Below the pieces are notes generated by a model. The model was not told the origin of the DNA. It made no database searches and was given only the letters and a program-made list of their open reading frames with translations. A program made the position numbers and the translations under genes. DNA of 64,000 nt from the NCBI RefSeq assembly GCF_020023735.2, contig NZ_CP076444.2, positions 1,813,501 through 1,877,500 of the forward strand, given 5' to 3'. This stretch comes from Mycoavidus sp. HKI (GTDB taxonomy: Bacteria > Pseudomonadota > Gammaproteobacteria > Burkholderiales > Burkholderiaceae). Shown here in pieces: positions 19,430-29,269 of this stretch; position 1 is the first letter of the stretch, and each line of letters starts with the position of its first letter.

Positions 19430-21090
19430 CGAATCACAGCTATACACTGGCCCGAGGCAACATCCCATAGCCTCACGGTGTGGTCCTGACTGCCAGAAAC
19501 GATTTGCTGGCCGTTCGGCGAATACACCACGCTCCAAACTGGACCGCTGTGGCCGCTTAAAGTGTGGCCAGGCTTGCCGGATTGCGCGTTCCACAGCCGC
19601 ACGGTGGTGTCCTCACTGCCGGAAGCGATCTGCTGGCTGTTCGGCGAATACACCGCACTCCAAACCGTGCCTTTATGGCCGGTTAAAGTGTAGGAAAGCT
19701 GGCCGGATTGCGGGTCCCATAGCCGAACAGTGGCGTCTGCACTGCTGGAGGCGATCTGCTGGTCGTTTGGTGAATACACCACACGCCAAACCGTGCCTGT
19801 ATGGCCGCTTAAGATGTGGCAGGACTCACCGGATTGCGCGTTCCACAGCCGCACGGTGGTGTCCTCACTGCCGGAAGCGATTTGCTGGCCGTTCGGTGAA
19901 TACACCACACTCAAAACCTTGCCTTCATGGCCGGTTAAAATGTGGGAAAGCTGGCCGGATTCCGGGTCCCATAGCCGAACAGTGTTGTCCTCACTGCTGG
20001 AGGCGACCTGCTGACCTTCGAGCGAATACACCACGCTCCGAACCGGCCCTGTATGGCCGCTTAAGATGTGGCAGGGCTTACCGGATTGCGCGTCCCACAG
20101 CCGCACGGTGGTGTCTGCATTGCCGGAGGCGATCTGCTGGCCGTTCGGCGAATATGCCACGCTCCTAACCCAGCCATTATTTCCGCTTAAGGTATGACAG
20201 ATCTGCCCGGATTGTACATCCCACAGATGCACTATCCCGTCATAACTGCCAGAAGCGATTTGCTGGCCGTCGGGTGAATACATCACGTTCGGAACCCAAT
20301 GTGTATGGCCGTGTAAGGGGCGGTTAGGCGGATCGGTTTGCACGTCCCACAGCCGCACGGTGGTGTCTTCACTGCCGGAGGCGATCTGCTGGCCGTTCGG
20401 CGAATACACCACACTCCAAACCGAGTCTTTATGGCCGGTTAAAGTGTGGGAAAGCTGGCCGGATTGCACGTCCCATAGCCGCACGGTGGTGTCCTCACTG
20501 CCGGAGGCGATCTGCCGGCCATTGGGTGAATACACCACGTGTACAACCTGGCGGGTATGGCCGACTAAAGAACTGAGGAGCTTACCGGATTGCACGTCCC
20601 ACAGCCGCACGGTGGTATCCTCACTGCCAGAGGCGATCTGATCGCCGTTCGGCGAATACACCACGCTCCAAACCGAGCCTTTATGGCCGGTTAAAGTGTA
20701 GCCGTGATTACTGGATTGCGCGTCCCACAGACGTATGGTGGTATCCGCACTGCCGGAAGCGATCTGCTGGCCGTTCGGCGAATACACCACGCTCCAAACC
20801 GGATCTTTATGGCCAGTTAAAGTGTGGGTAAGCTGGCCGGATTGCACGTCCCACAGGCGCACCTTGGTGTCTACACTGCCGGAGGCGATCTGCTGGCCGT
20901 TCGGCGAATACACCACGCTTCGAACCGGGCCGCTATGGTCGCTTAGGGTGTGGCCGGGCTTACCGGATTGCGCGTCCCACAGACGTACGGTGGTATCCGC
21001 ACTGCCGGAAGCGATTTGCTGGCCATTCGGTGAATACACCACGCTCAAAACATCGCCGGTATGGCCGTGTAAAGTGTGAATTTTTTTCCA
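19430..21090 (-). repeat. WD40-coding tandem repeats (126-bp units) in the NLR pseudogene
   Basis: About fifteen 42-codon repeats, each with the core SVVYSPNGQQIASGS and TVRLWD. Within this array the consensus is SPNGQQ, whereas the paralogue at 47535 uses SPSG with T/L/K-Q. Each array is therefore more like itself than like the other, as expected from unequal exchange or gene conversion within the array. Confidence 0.85.
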
Positions 21091-22413
21091 GTTCGAGGCC
21101 TCATACACACTGATCGTGCCATTGTAAAGACCAACGGCGCAGCGTTTCCCATCCGGTGAATACATGCAGGTTATCACCGCACTGTCTTCTTCGAGAAAAG
21201 GCCATTCACCAAACTGCACACCGGTCATTTTCGCACCATCTAAATTTGCTTGGCGCAGCCATATCTTCCGAAGAATAACCTTTCTTAAATCAGCACCCTG
21301 CAACTGAGCATGATCGAATACACCCTCACTCAGATCCGCGCCTGGAATCCGAATTCCCTTTAAATCTGCTCCATTAAACTGCACGCCTGCTCGGATCAAT
21401 ATCGTGATCGCATTGGCGGCAGCTTGGCGGACATCGGCATCGGTTTTTGAGCGCTCGACAATCATTAAGAGCTTTTCCTTAAAGAGAGGCTCTTGCTCAA
21501 CCCGCTCAGTTAACCATCGCACAACGCCCAGGTCGCCGAGCCAATGCTTTGGGGCTAATGATACGTCTGGCAGCGTTCGGGTGGGCAAAACAGATTGGTT
21601 TTCAAAACTATAGACGGAAGCGTCGCTACCACGGCGGTGGTGGGTATCTGACACGCTGCACGCATCGAACGACTCGAAGAGCGAGCGTGCCACACAATAT
21701 TCAAGTAGCGATTTATGGATAAAGCGATATTGATTGCCGCTTCGGGTCAGGGGCCAGGCTTCTCGTAGCAGTTGTTGTTTGTCTTCCAGCCCGAAAAAGG
21801 CTTCCGGCCAATTTCCCTTGTCGTTGAACAACGAATAGTGGAGCACCGGGTTACCCGCATTCTCTATATAGAGATGCACCGCTAAGTCTTGCACAAATTG
21901 GAGACCGTGCCGGGCAAAACCATCGTCGGATAACTCCCTGAAGATGACTCCTCTGGTCCCCGTTAAATCTTGTGTGCTTAAACGCTGCTGGTTACGCTCA
22001 AACCAAAGCTTAACGAACTGGTCATACAGGTCCAGGCGTAACTGGACCACACTGCGCACTTTACCTTCGTTTTCCAAGTACGGCAAGGCATCGAGCACCA
22101 CGCGTAATAAAAAGGGGTTGCTGACCAAGGCTTTTAAATGTGGTTGTTGTTCAAGGGCTGCTTGATAGCGTTGCGACGCCCAGCCCAACTGGTTGTGGGC
22201 CACATATTTTTTGAGATAGCATTCGCGCTCTGCTTCTGAAAATGGCTCAATCACGACTTCTTGGAAAAATGAGTCCTTACCCTTCAAATTCGGATTCGGT
22301 TGAAAACGGCTTAGGTAGTCCTGGCCCAGATATTCACTGCGACAGCTGATCACCATCTGTCCCTGCCAACCGTCGGACTGGTTGATCCGATTGCTCAGAT
22401 ACAGATTCTGCGT

Positions 22414-22416
22414 CTA
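22414..22416 (-). other. In-frame amber codon in the NLR gene
   Basis: TAG occupies the position of the CAG glutamine (residue 617) of the intact paralogue, just after the Walker B/DGYDEIR motif. The frame continues directly into TQNLYLSNRINQSDGWQGQ and an ATG at 22356, where a separate 1112-residue product could start. A single C-to-T change explains it. Confidence 0.9.
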
Positions 22417-23807
22417 CCGAATCTCATCGTAGCCATCTAAAACAAAGATAAATTTTTGTTGTTCTTTCTTTAAGGTCTGAATCTGAAATTCGGATAGCCC
22501 TTTTTTCTTTAACGCTTTGGCGATTAGATCGTGCTCAGGCTTGTCAATACTAGCCAGAGAGATAAATAGCGGAATTGCACCCGGTTCTTCTTTCTTTTCC
22601 CATAACTGCTTTTCGAGCAGACGATTCAAGGTAGATTTGCCCGCCCCAGAGTCTCCTGTCAACAGCACCACCTGTTTATCTGTCAGCAGCGCTTTAATTT
22701 TAGATAAAAGGTCAAAGGTTTCGGCCTTTCCATCTAAACTCGCTTTGCCGCGCGGTTCAACATACAGCTTTTCAGTTTCCTTAAACGCTTCATCTTGTTT
22801 GAGCGCAGCAAAATATTGTGCCTTCAGTGCCTCTCTGGGATCCGCATTCAGCACCCATAGTTGGTGGTGGTGTTGCTGCACGGTGGAGGCCAGCCGACTG
22901 TGCAACCCGGTACGTATATCATCGAAGATACTGTCTATTAATCGGGCAAACTCAAGATGACCAAGTGAAGGCTCTTTTTTTAAACGAGCTATAAAATTGC
23001 CGTACCCCTCCCAAAACTTGCTCAGAAACGTTTTGGCCTCATTGTTGCCAGCTAAAAGCCGCTCGATTAGCTTAAAAATGACTCCATGCTGTTTTTTTTG
23101 ATTAGGATGCACGTCTTGTTCTGCTTTGCCCTCCACATCAAATCTAAGCATACCCTCCATGCGCACCGTGGTCGATGTAATAAAACGCGCCAGGCATTGC
23201 TGATAGCTATCTGGGGTTAAGGAAACCGGAATAATGCCGTACCGATCCTCTCCCCGTTCCTCTGCTCGAATTTCCAAAAAAGCCATTTCCGTTAACACAT
23301 GATGGAACCCAGCTTTATAGTCCGGATCTTGTGAAAATTTCTTGACCACCTGACGTATTGCCATAGCGCTCGCTCGTTCAGCGTCTTCGAGATAGGCTTT
23401 TCGATCTTCGGCATAAGCTTTTTTAAGTTCCTGATAAAACTTTTCATAGTCCGACCATTCTTTCAGGTAGCTTCCTAATACCGCGGAACAACAGACCACG
23501 ACCTTATCGACCGGTTTCACTCCTTTTTTTAACTGATCGGGCAACAAACAGAGCTGATTGCTTAAGATATTTTCTAACCGTGCGTCCTCTTTCAGCTCTT
23601 CTTCAGAGCTTGAATACGGTTGCGCCATTGGTGCTTGATCGGAATATAAAATGACTTGGATTTCAGATAGTTTTTCGATTAAATATTTAGACGTAGAGGC
23701 TTTGGCCTCTCCGTGATCTTGATTATCGTGGGCATACACCAGAAAAAGACTCGGTTTATTCGACACCTCTAAAGAGCTAAGCGTCAACAGCGCTTTTTCA
23801 AATAGAT

Positions 23808-25292
23808 AGTCGGTCCTGAATAATTCGTAAGTTCTTTTGTGGTAAAGGCTTTGCGTCGAGATAGGGTGGCATAAATTGCAAGAAAATGGCATATTAAGAA
23901 AATAAATCATGCAATTTGTGATGAGGCAAGAATGGGTCCAAAGGCAACGGCGAGCACAGGAGATTTATTCCGGCATCCGCTAAACGAACAGATCAATATG
24001 AAGCATCCGTTGGTGCGACTGGCGGGTTTAATCAACTGGGATCAGCTTAGCGCGTTGATGAGTGAGAGCTTCACCTCAAACAGAGGTCGACCTGCGACCT
24101 CGCCGAGGCTCATAGCCGGCTTACTGTATCTGCAATACGCATTCAATTTGTCTGATGAAGAGGTGGTGTTGGGTTGGCTGGAAAACCCCTACCAACAATT
24201 TTTTACAGGGGAAACGTACCTTCAAACTGAGGCACCGATTGACCCGTCAAGTCTAACGCGTTGGCGTAATCGGCTTGGTGAAGCGGGCGTAGAAGAGCTA
24301 TTAGCGGAGACGATCGAAGCGGCCAAACGTAGTGATGTCATCAAAGCATCGAGCGTAAAACGAGTGATCGTTGACACCACGGTGATGGAGAAGGCGATAT
24401 CGCATCCTACCGATTCGCGATTGCTAGAGCGTTGCCGAGAGCATCTGGTGAAAGTGGCGGCACAATACGGTTTAAAGTTACGGCAAAACTACAACCGAAT
24501 TGCGCCTCGCCTATCAACCCAGATCAGCCGTTATGCGCACGCGAAGCAGTACAAACGAATGAACAAGGCGTTGGGTACACTACGTTCGCGAGTGGGGCGA
24601 GTGATGCGTGACGTTGAGAGACAAATCGAGTCAGTGGCCGTACAAGGCCGTGATGCATTGAGAGAGTTGATATCCCGCACAAAACGAATCATTTCGCAAA
24701 GGCCCAAGGATAAAGACAAACTCTATGCTCTGCATGCCCCAGAAGTGGAATGCATAGCCAAGGGCAAGGCGCGTAAGCCTTACGAGTTCGGTGTGAAAGT
24801 ATCGATCACGACGACTCACCAGGAAGGGTTGGTGGTTGGCGCACGCTCAATGCCAGGAAATCCTTATGACGGTCATACGCTGGCCGAAGCACTAGAACAA
24901 GCAGCGATCCTGTGTGATGTGACTCCAGAGGTTGCGATCGTTGATCGCGGTTACAAAGGCATTGAGATCGATGGCGTAAAAATCTATCACTCTGGTATGC
25001 GTCGGGGTATCACCCGTACGCTACGCGCGGTCATCAAACGACGCAGTGCCATTGAGCCCACTATTGGCCATATGAAAGCGGATGGGAAACTCGGTCGAAA
25101 TTGGCTCAAAGGCGCGTTAGGCGATGCCATGCACGCGGTGCTCTGTGGTGCTGGGCATAACTTACGTATGATCCTCAGAAAGCTTCGGCTTTTTTACGTC
25201 TTTCTTTTATCCGTTTTATTCCGTCATACCTTTACTGTTGGTTTGAGTTTTTAGCTCACATAGTACGCAAAACGATTTATTCAGGACCGACT
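23808..25292 (+). mobile_element. IS5-type insertion sequence, 1485 bp, with 4-bp target duplication
   Basis: Terminal inverted repeats beginning AGTCGGTCCTGAATAA are at 23808 and, inverted, end at 25292 (one mismatch in the next bases). AGAT is duplicated at 23804-23807 and 25293-25296. Removing the element and one AGAT restores the reading frame of the NLR gene at the same point (VDYL-F) as the intact paralogue. The element carries one transposase in the opposite orientation to the gene it breaks. The exact ends could shift by one or two bases because the flanks share TA. Confidence 0.88.
23932..25254 (+). CDS. IS5-family DDE transposase
   Basis: 440 residues and apparently intact. A DUF772-type N-terminal domain (LVRLAGLINWDQL...GRPATSPRLIAGLLYLQ) precedes the DDE catalytic domain. 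Likely catalytic acids are in RVIVDTTVMEKAI, EVAIVDRGYKGIEI and SAIEPTIGHMKADG. The family was recognised from the N-terminal pattern and the LVKVAAQYGLKLRQ segment; the exact subgroup is uncertain. It fills most of the 1485-bp element. Confidence 0.9.
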   Translation: MGPKATASTGDLFRHPLNEQINMKHPLVRLAGLINWDQLSALMSESFTSNRGRPATSPRLIAGLLYLQYAFNLSDEEVVLGWLENPYQQFFTGETYLQTEAPIDPSSLTRWRNRLGEAGVEELLAETIEAAKRSDVIKASSVKRVIVDTTVMEKAISHPTDSRLLERCREHLVKVAAQYGLKLRQNYNRIAPRLSTQISRYAHAKQYKRMNKALGTLRSRVGRVMRDVERQIESVAVQGRDALRELISRTKRIISQRPKDKDKLYALHAPEVECIAKGKARKPYEFGVKVSITTTHQEGLVVGARSMPGNPYDGHTLAEALEQAAILCDVTPEVAIVDRGYKGIEIDGVKIYHSGMRRGITRTLRAVIKRRSAIEPTIGHMKADGKLGRNWLKGALGDAMHAVLCGAGHNLRMILRKLRLFYVFLLSVLFRHTFTVGLSF

Positions 25293-25732
25293 AGATAATC
25301 TACCAGTTCGCTTTTTTGCTGGGCAGATAGGGAGGTAGAGGTGGCCGTCTGAGCCACAGTTGGCGCACTGCGCGCAGACAGCGACACACCGAGAACAGTT
25401 GAGGAACTTTCCTCAGGGCCCCACTTTTTCGCCTTTTTATAGCTTGCCTGCGCCCTATCAGTTTGCTCTAACTGCTCTAACACCTTGCCATGCTCTAAAT
25501 ACACGGTGGCGATTTTATCCCGCAGAGTTTGATCTGCTAGGGTTTCAGGAGCGTGCGCCTTTCTCACGGCTTTTTTCATCTCGGATAACGAGGCTTCTGC
25601 GTCGTCACATAACACCAACGCGATCTTGGGATCCTTAGCCTTGCGGGCAGTCTCTAAGTAAGAGCTAGCGAGATCCAGCGTTTCCTGTAGCGAAAGCACG
25701 CTTCGTGATGACGAAAAAACGCTGCCCAACAT
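25293..25732 (-). pseudogene. NLR-like gene, N-terminal fragment cut by the IS
   Basis: About 147 residues match residues 1-150 of the intact protein at 47535. Shared pieces are SSSRSVLSLQETLDLAS, PKIALVLCDDAEASLS and ETLADQTLRDKIATVY. The segment looks like TPR-type helical hairpins (QASYKKAKKWG). The frame ends in the insertion sequence four codons past VDYL. The fragment keeps its own promoter region and ribosome site (TAGGAG), so a short N-terminal protein could still be made. Confidence 0.85.
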
Positions 25733-25800
25733 AGTGTTCTCCTATTATTTTTTATAATTTGTCATTGTAATATGGCATCGATTTGAGCAAACCCACCCCG
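25733..25800 (-). promoter_or_regulatory. Upstream region shared by both NLR genes
   Basis: Read on the minus strand, the 70 bases ending at the start codon align without gaps to the 70 bases before the intact NLR gene (about 57 identical by hand count). Shared blocks are GGTTTGCTCAA, CATATTA, AATTATA and an AGGA ribosome site. Similarity stops abruptly upstream of GGGGT. This is probably the promoter and leader carried with the gene family. Confidence 0.65.
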
Positions 25801-25907
25801 AGACAATACGAGTTTGCTCTTATTTTTCAAGGAATTAGTGACAAACTTCAACAGCCCCTAATGAATATGGTAAATTAATTAAGACATCGATGGTCTTGGA
25901 GACGAAA

Positions 25908-26229
25908 ATGAGCAGCGGTGTTGAAAAGCGTTTCGAATCGTATTGTCATGAAATCGTGAAAGCCTTGTCGCATGCAGATCGTTAAGCGCCGACGCAGTGG
26001 TAGCAAAGGGCGTGATGCTACCTAAAGGCAGGAAGAGCGTAGAGCCGATGGCAGCGCGAGTGCATCTTAAGGATATTTGCTCGGTGCATCATCTGGTTAC
26101 GCGGTCAGAATGGAGTGATCGGTCGTTGTTGGAGACAGTAAGCGGTAAAGTGTTGTCGGCCTTGACTCAGTCAGAGATTGAGAAGAGTGTATAGATACTT
26201 GATGACACGGGTTTTCCAAAGAAAGGTAG
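25908..26229 (+). pseudogene. IS701-family transposase remnant
   Basis: The frame starts SSGVEKRFESYCHEIVKALSHADR, then shifts, and continues PKGRKSVEPMAARVHLKD...HHLVTRSEWSDRSLLETV. After a stop it reads ILDDTGFPKKGR. The motifs GRKSVEPMAAR and DDTGFPKKG are typical of IS701-type transposases. It is decayed by a frameshift near 25984 and a stop near 26192, and nothing remains beyond FPKKGR. With the flanking bases this fills most of the gap between the NLR fragment and 26278; I see no other gene there. Confidence 0.8.
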
Positions 26230-26277
26230 GTATTTGTGTACGCGCCATTTTTCAACTCTGTTGACCTCTAATTCTTT

Positions 26278-27539
26278 ATGAAAATTCCTTCTTTTATTTC
26301 ACTTTTGTTTACAGGTGTCCCACTAGGCAGTCCGCCTCCTTCTATGGCACGCCATGCGCATACTAATGCAGTATCCCAAGAGAATATGGTAGTCGACAGC
26401 TTGGATGGTCCCGTCACTAAAAACGAAATTCAATCATTTATCAGTTATACGCAGACATTAAATCCAGTACCCACGAATGAGCATAATGAGTGGGTCCAAG
26501 GTCACAGCGGTGAAATTTTAAGTCCATGGCATTGGTCTATGAGATTGCGCCAAAAAAAGAAATTCTGGACAAAACGGTGTCGTTCTGTGACACGCTTTTG
26601 TCCATACGCAATGATCTGAGTGGTAAGCGTGTTATCTGGACGGGGCGTGTCGATCCAGTTTGGCCCAATCAACCTAATGCAAATCCGATTCAAACTGGTG
26701 GAGAACAAGGTGACCCCGTTGGACACCTTGCCACTTGCGCTAAACAAATTCTGCAAACATGTGCTACCTATAATGAGGTCGTTCCTGATGGGGACCCTCA
26801 TCATTTTGGAAAAACCTATCTGAAACGCGCTAAGCGCTATGTGATTGAAGCGGACAAAACGGTCGATCAGCATATTCTGAAATCATTACTCACGCTGCGT
26901 AATGGCAAGCATATGTACTTCTCAAATGCCTCACCGTATAAAACCGGGCTGCCAGTACCGTGGAATCAGCAAATGATGTTCGATTATGGCTTTATGAATC
27001 TAGCCCAAGCGCATGAGTTGCTAAAGGATGCGCCAGAGCGAGTCAAGCTTTACGATCAGATTGTTAAATCCAACATTGATTGGTTCTTTAAAGATGGCGT
27101 GTCACGCTATACCGATAAAGCGCATCTTCCCGCGGATGACTGGGGCTATTCGATGCCCCAGAAAACGGCCGAAGATTGCAATCACGGCAGTCTTGACGTA
27201 GCAGGCGTCTATCGGCTGTATGCGAGTGGTCGGTACGGCATCCATGCCCAGCAGTTAGCGCCTATCGCTAACACCGTTATGGACGTGGTTCCTCTCAGCG
27301 GAAAGGAATATGCAGGCCGCTTGAACGGCACCAGTGGCTCTGGTAACTCGAAAGATACCAAGCAATTGCGCAGCGGCTATTTATTTACGGCGCAGTTTAA
27401 GCCACAGGCCTATCAACAGATGATGGCGGATGCCGGAATCAAGAGCGGAGATAGTACTAACAGGATTGATGCCTACTCTCGCTTCTTGTGGGTTAAGCAT
27501 GAGCGCTCACGAGGCAATGCGTCGGCAGCACAGGATTGA
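26278..27539 (+). pseudogene. Frameshifted gene for a putative secreted protein
   Basis: Two frames meet near 26513-26535. The first (from 26278) gives a hydrophobic, signal-peptide-like start (IPSFISLLFTGVPLG) and a segment reading to GEILSPWHW. The second reads MALVYEIAPKKEILDKTVSFCDTLL and on to 27539 (about 338 residues). A one-base change would join them into about 420 residues. MALVYEIAPKKEILDK resembles a helix of (alpha/alpha)6-barrel polysaccharide lyases or glycosidases, but I recognise no catalytic motif. Later blocks include NGKHMYFSNASPYKTGLPVPWNQQMMFDYGFMNLAQ. The second frame alone could be translated from the ATG at 26526. A secreted effector or wall-active enzyme is possible. 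Confidence 0.55.
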
Positions 27540-27563
27540 GGGCAAGCCCTAGTACTATTTGTT

Positions 27564-27672
27564 ATGAAATTCTCAGAACACGATTATTCTGTGTCCCGCA
27601 ACGACAGCCGCGGACCTGATGCTCCTGTTGACGACGGCTTATCAGCAAAACAATATGAAAGCCACTTTACAC
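27564..27672 (+). pseudogene. Short ORF truncated by an IS50-type insertion
   Basis: An ATG at 27564 opens a frame (KFSEHDYSVSRNDSRGPDAPVDD...) that runs into the insertion sequence at 27673. If the IS and one 9-bp duplicate are removed, the frame continues a further dozen codons to a stop near 29132. It would encode about 48 residues, polar and of unknown role. It may simply be chance reading in remnant DNA. Confidence 0.3.
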
Positions 27673-29086
27673 CATATCCTTATACACAACTCAAAATATC
27701 TGGTTTTGGCGCGCCCAGCGTAGACCCTGAGCAAAGGCAGTAACCTGCTGTAATCCTTGCCAGATGGTTTTTACGCCGGGCTCGCCATCCCCTTTTCGGC
27801 CTAAGAATCCACCCAACATCGCAATAAGCCGCACTACTTCATTGAGTCGAGGCGTCTTTTTTGGCACAGGTTTTTTCATGAGAAGATACGCGGCTTGCCA
27901 TTCCTCTGGCTCAAACAGCAGTTCTGCTTCCAGATCAGGGCAAGTACGGCCTAGTCTCATCAAGCGAGCGATTCGCCAAGCCACCACCATATAGACCGCC
28001 AGCGCCCTCTCTAACTTTTCGATAGCCCCTAGTTGCAGCGCCTCGACGCGACAGCCGTTTTTGAGAACGTGGAAGAACATCTCAATCTCCCAGCGAGCCC
28101 GATACCAGTCAATCAACTCCACTGCTGCGTCGAAATCAAGTACCACGCGATTAGTGAGCAAGCGCCACTCCACAGGCTTACAGCCAGACGGTACCTCCAC
28201 TTCTTGGGCTATTACGCAGGTCACTTCTAACGGGGAGCCCTTTCTATCATCAAGGACAACGCGTTTCATTCTGACTTGCTGACGTACCGCTCGAGCCTTT
28301 TGGCCATGCCGTGAGGGCATCATAAAATGCAATTCGCCTACCGCTGCCTGCGCACCGACTGCCTCCCACAGGCGAGCACCATCTGGTAGCACCCGGTTGT
28401 GACACGAGCGAATTAACCAATCCACCGGATTCCCCAGTTCGGAGGCTTTGCATATCAGTTCTAGCATGTCGGATTCACGGTCTGCCATATACACCAAACG
28501 TGTCTCGGGTAACTCGGCTGAGAGTTCTGCCAGTCGGCTATACCCTTCGATCCAGCGTATACTTTCCTTGATCCCAGACCGATTCTCTACGTCTTCTTTG
28601 GATGCACGTGCCCACATCCACGCATCTAATACGCCTAACGGTTCACGCTCCAACGATACCGCATACGTCGGGTGCAGGTACATACCTCGTTGCGCTTCGT
28701 AACACAGGGGACCCAAGCCTTCTATCGATTGTCCGTTGAAGTTCAGTTCCGTGGTGTCTTGGATGCACAAAACGGTACGCTGCTCTTGTAAGCGCGCACG
28801 CGAACAGGACCAGTGCGGCTCTAAAATAGACTCCCAACCTATATCCTCTTGAGATAAAAATCGATACGCCCCCTGGGTTTCCGCCCACCCTTTACATGCC
28901 CCAGGCAGACTCGCCGTCGGCTTTTCCCCAAGACGCTCTGCAAGCAACATCAGCCTCTTGTTTAACCGCTTGTCACCTAAATCTACTGTCTTAAATTCTT
29001 TCGCTGCCCAGCTCATCTCTGCCTGTCATCTCTTTCTTTTAAAGGTTTATTGTACTTGGCTGTTTATAGTTGTGTGTAAGGACATG
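27673..29086 (-). mobile_element. IS4-family, IS50/Tn5-type insertion sequence, 1414 bp
   Basis: Ends are 19-bp inverted repeats of the form CATRTCCTTAYACACAACT, close to the Tn5 outer-end type (CTTATACACAA core). A perfect 9-bp target duplication, ACTTTACAC, flanks it at 27664-27672 and 29087-29095; nine bases is the Tn5 duplication length. It carries one intact transposase gene. The exact duplication and intact ORF indicate recent insertion. Confidence 0.93.
27691..29016 (-). CDS. IS4-family (Tn5-type) transposase
   Basis: 441 residues, complete. The N-terminal DNA-binding region reads FKTVDLGDKRLNKRLMLLAERLGEKPTASLPGACKGWAETQGAYRFL, the Tn5 transposase pattern. Catalytic acids are probably D in LCIQDTTELNF, D in VYMADRESDML, and E in the YREK-like motif YRARWEIEMFFHVLKNG. 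Cut-and-paste transposition is expected. It lies fully inside the 1414-bp element. Confidence 0.94.
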   Translation of the reverse strand: MSWAAKEFKTVDLGDKRLNKRLMLLAERLGEKPTASLPGACKGWAETQGAYRFLSQEDIGWESILEPHWSCSRARLQEQRTVLCIQDTTELNFNGQSIEGLGPLCYEAQRGMYLHPTYAVSLEREPLGVLDAWMWARASKEDVENRSGIKESIRWIEGYSRLAELSAELPETRLVYMADRESDMLELICKASELGNPVDWLIRSCHNRVLPDGARLWEAVGAQAAVGELHFMMPSRHGQKARAVRQQVRMKRVVLDDRKGSPLEVTCVIAQEVEVPSGCKPVEWRLLTNRVVLDFDAAVELIDWYRARWEIEMFFHVLKNGCRVEALQLGAIEKLERALAVYMVVAWRIARLMRLGRTCPDLEAELLFEPEEWQAAYLLMKKPVPKKTPRLNEVVRLIAMLGGFLGRKGDGEPGVKTIWQGLQQVTAFAQGLRWARQNQIF

Positions 29087-29170
29087 ACTTTACACCGGGC
29101 CATCAGGGCTTATCGGCTGATGATTATTGACGAAGTAGGCTATGTACCGATGAATCTAGAGAAACTTATT
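29087..29170 (+). pseudogene. Fragment of an IstB-like ATPase
   Basis: The frame reads LHRAIRAYRLMIIDEVGYVPM, matching the Walker B region of IS21 IstB helper proteins (LLIIDEIGYLPM). Similarity ends after about 20 residues and the frame closes at 29233. Before the IS50-type insertion this piece was continuous with DNA at 27650-27672. It marks an older, mostly deleted IS21 element. Confidence 0.5.
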
Positions 29171-29269
29171 GACCGTACCAATGATCCATTAGGCCTAGAT
29201 ATAAATGAAAAGATAAGGTCCAATAGCGCCTAAAAAGTCCTTACGCGATTGGACCCAACCTATATTTCT

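Larger units (their letters stand above)
19018..23807 (-). pseudogene. NLR-like NACHT/pentapeptide/WD40 gene, distal part (IS-disrupted, amber codon)
   Basis: This is the larger piece of a gene paralogous to the intact one at 47535. From its 5' end it encodes a TIR/SEFIR-like domain (LFLVYAHDNQDH; VVVCCSAVLGSYLKEW) and a NACHT NTPase. The NACHT has Walker A GDSGAGKST and Walker B FIFVLDGYDEI. Pentapeptide-type repeats follow (NGADLKGIRIPGADLSEG), then 15 WD40 repeats. A TAG at 22414-22416 replaces the CAG glutamine right after DEIR; the frame then stays open for another 1131 codons. The 5' end is cut by an IS5-type element whose target duplication flanks it. The remaining frame is otherwise undamaged, so both lesions look recent. 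Confidence 0.85.

Noticed and set aside
19278..21079. Long plus-strand ORFs opposite the WD40 array of the broken NLR gene
   Set aside because: They follow from the 126-bp periodicity of the repeats, which leaves antisense frames open; the translations are repetitive, Cys/Trp/Arg-rich and unlike proteins.
23808..23910. N-terminal extension (MIYFLNMPFS...) of the distal NLR fragment
   Set aside because: These codons come from the insertion sequence and not from the gene; the true upstream part is at 25293-25732.
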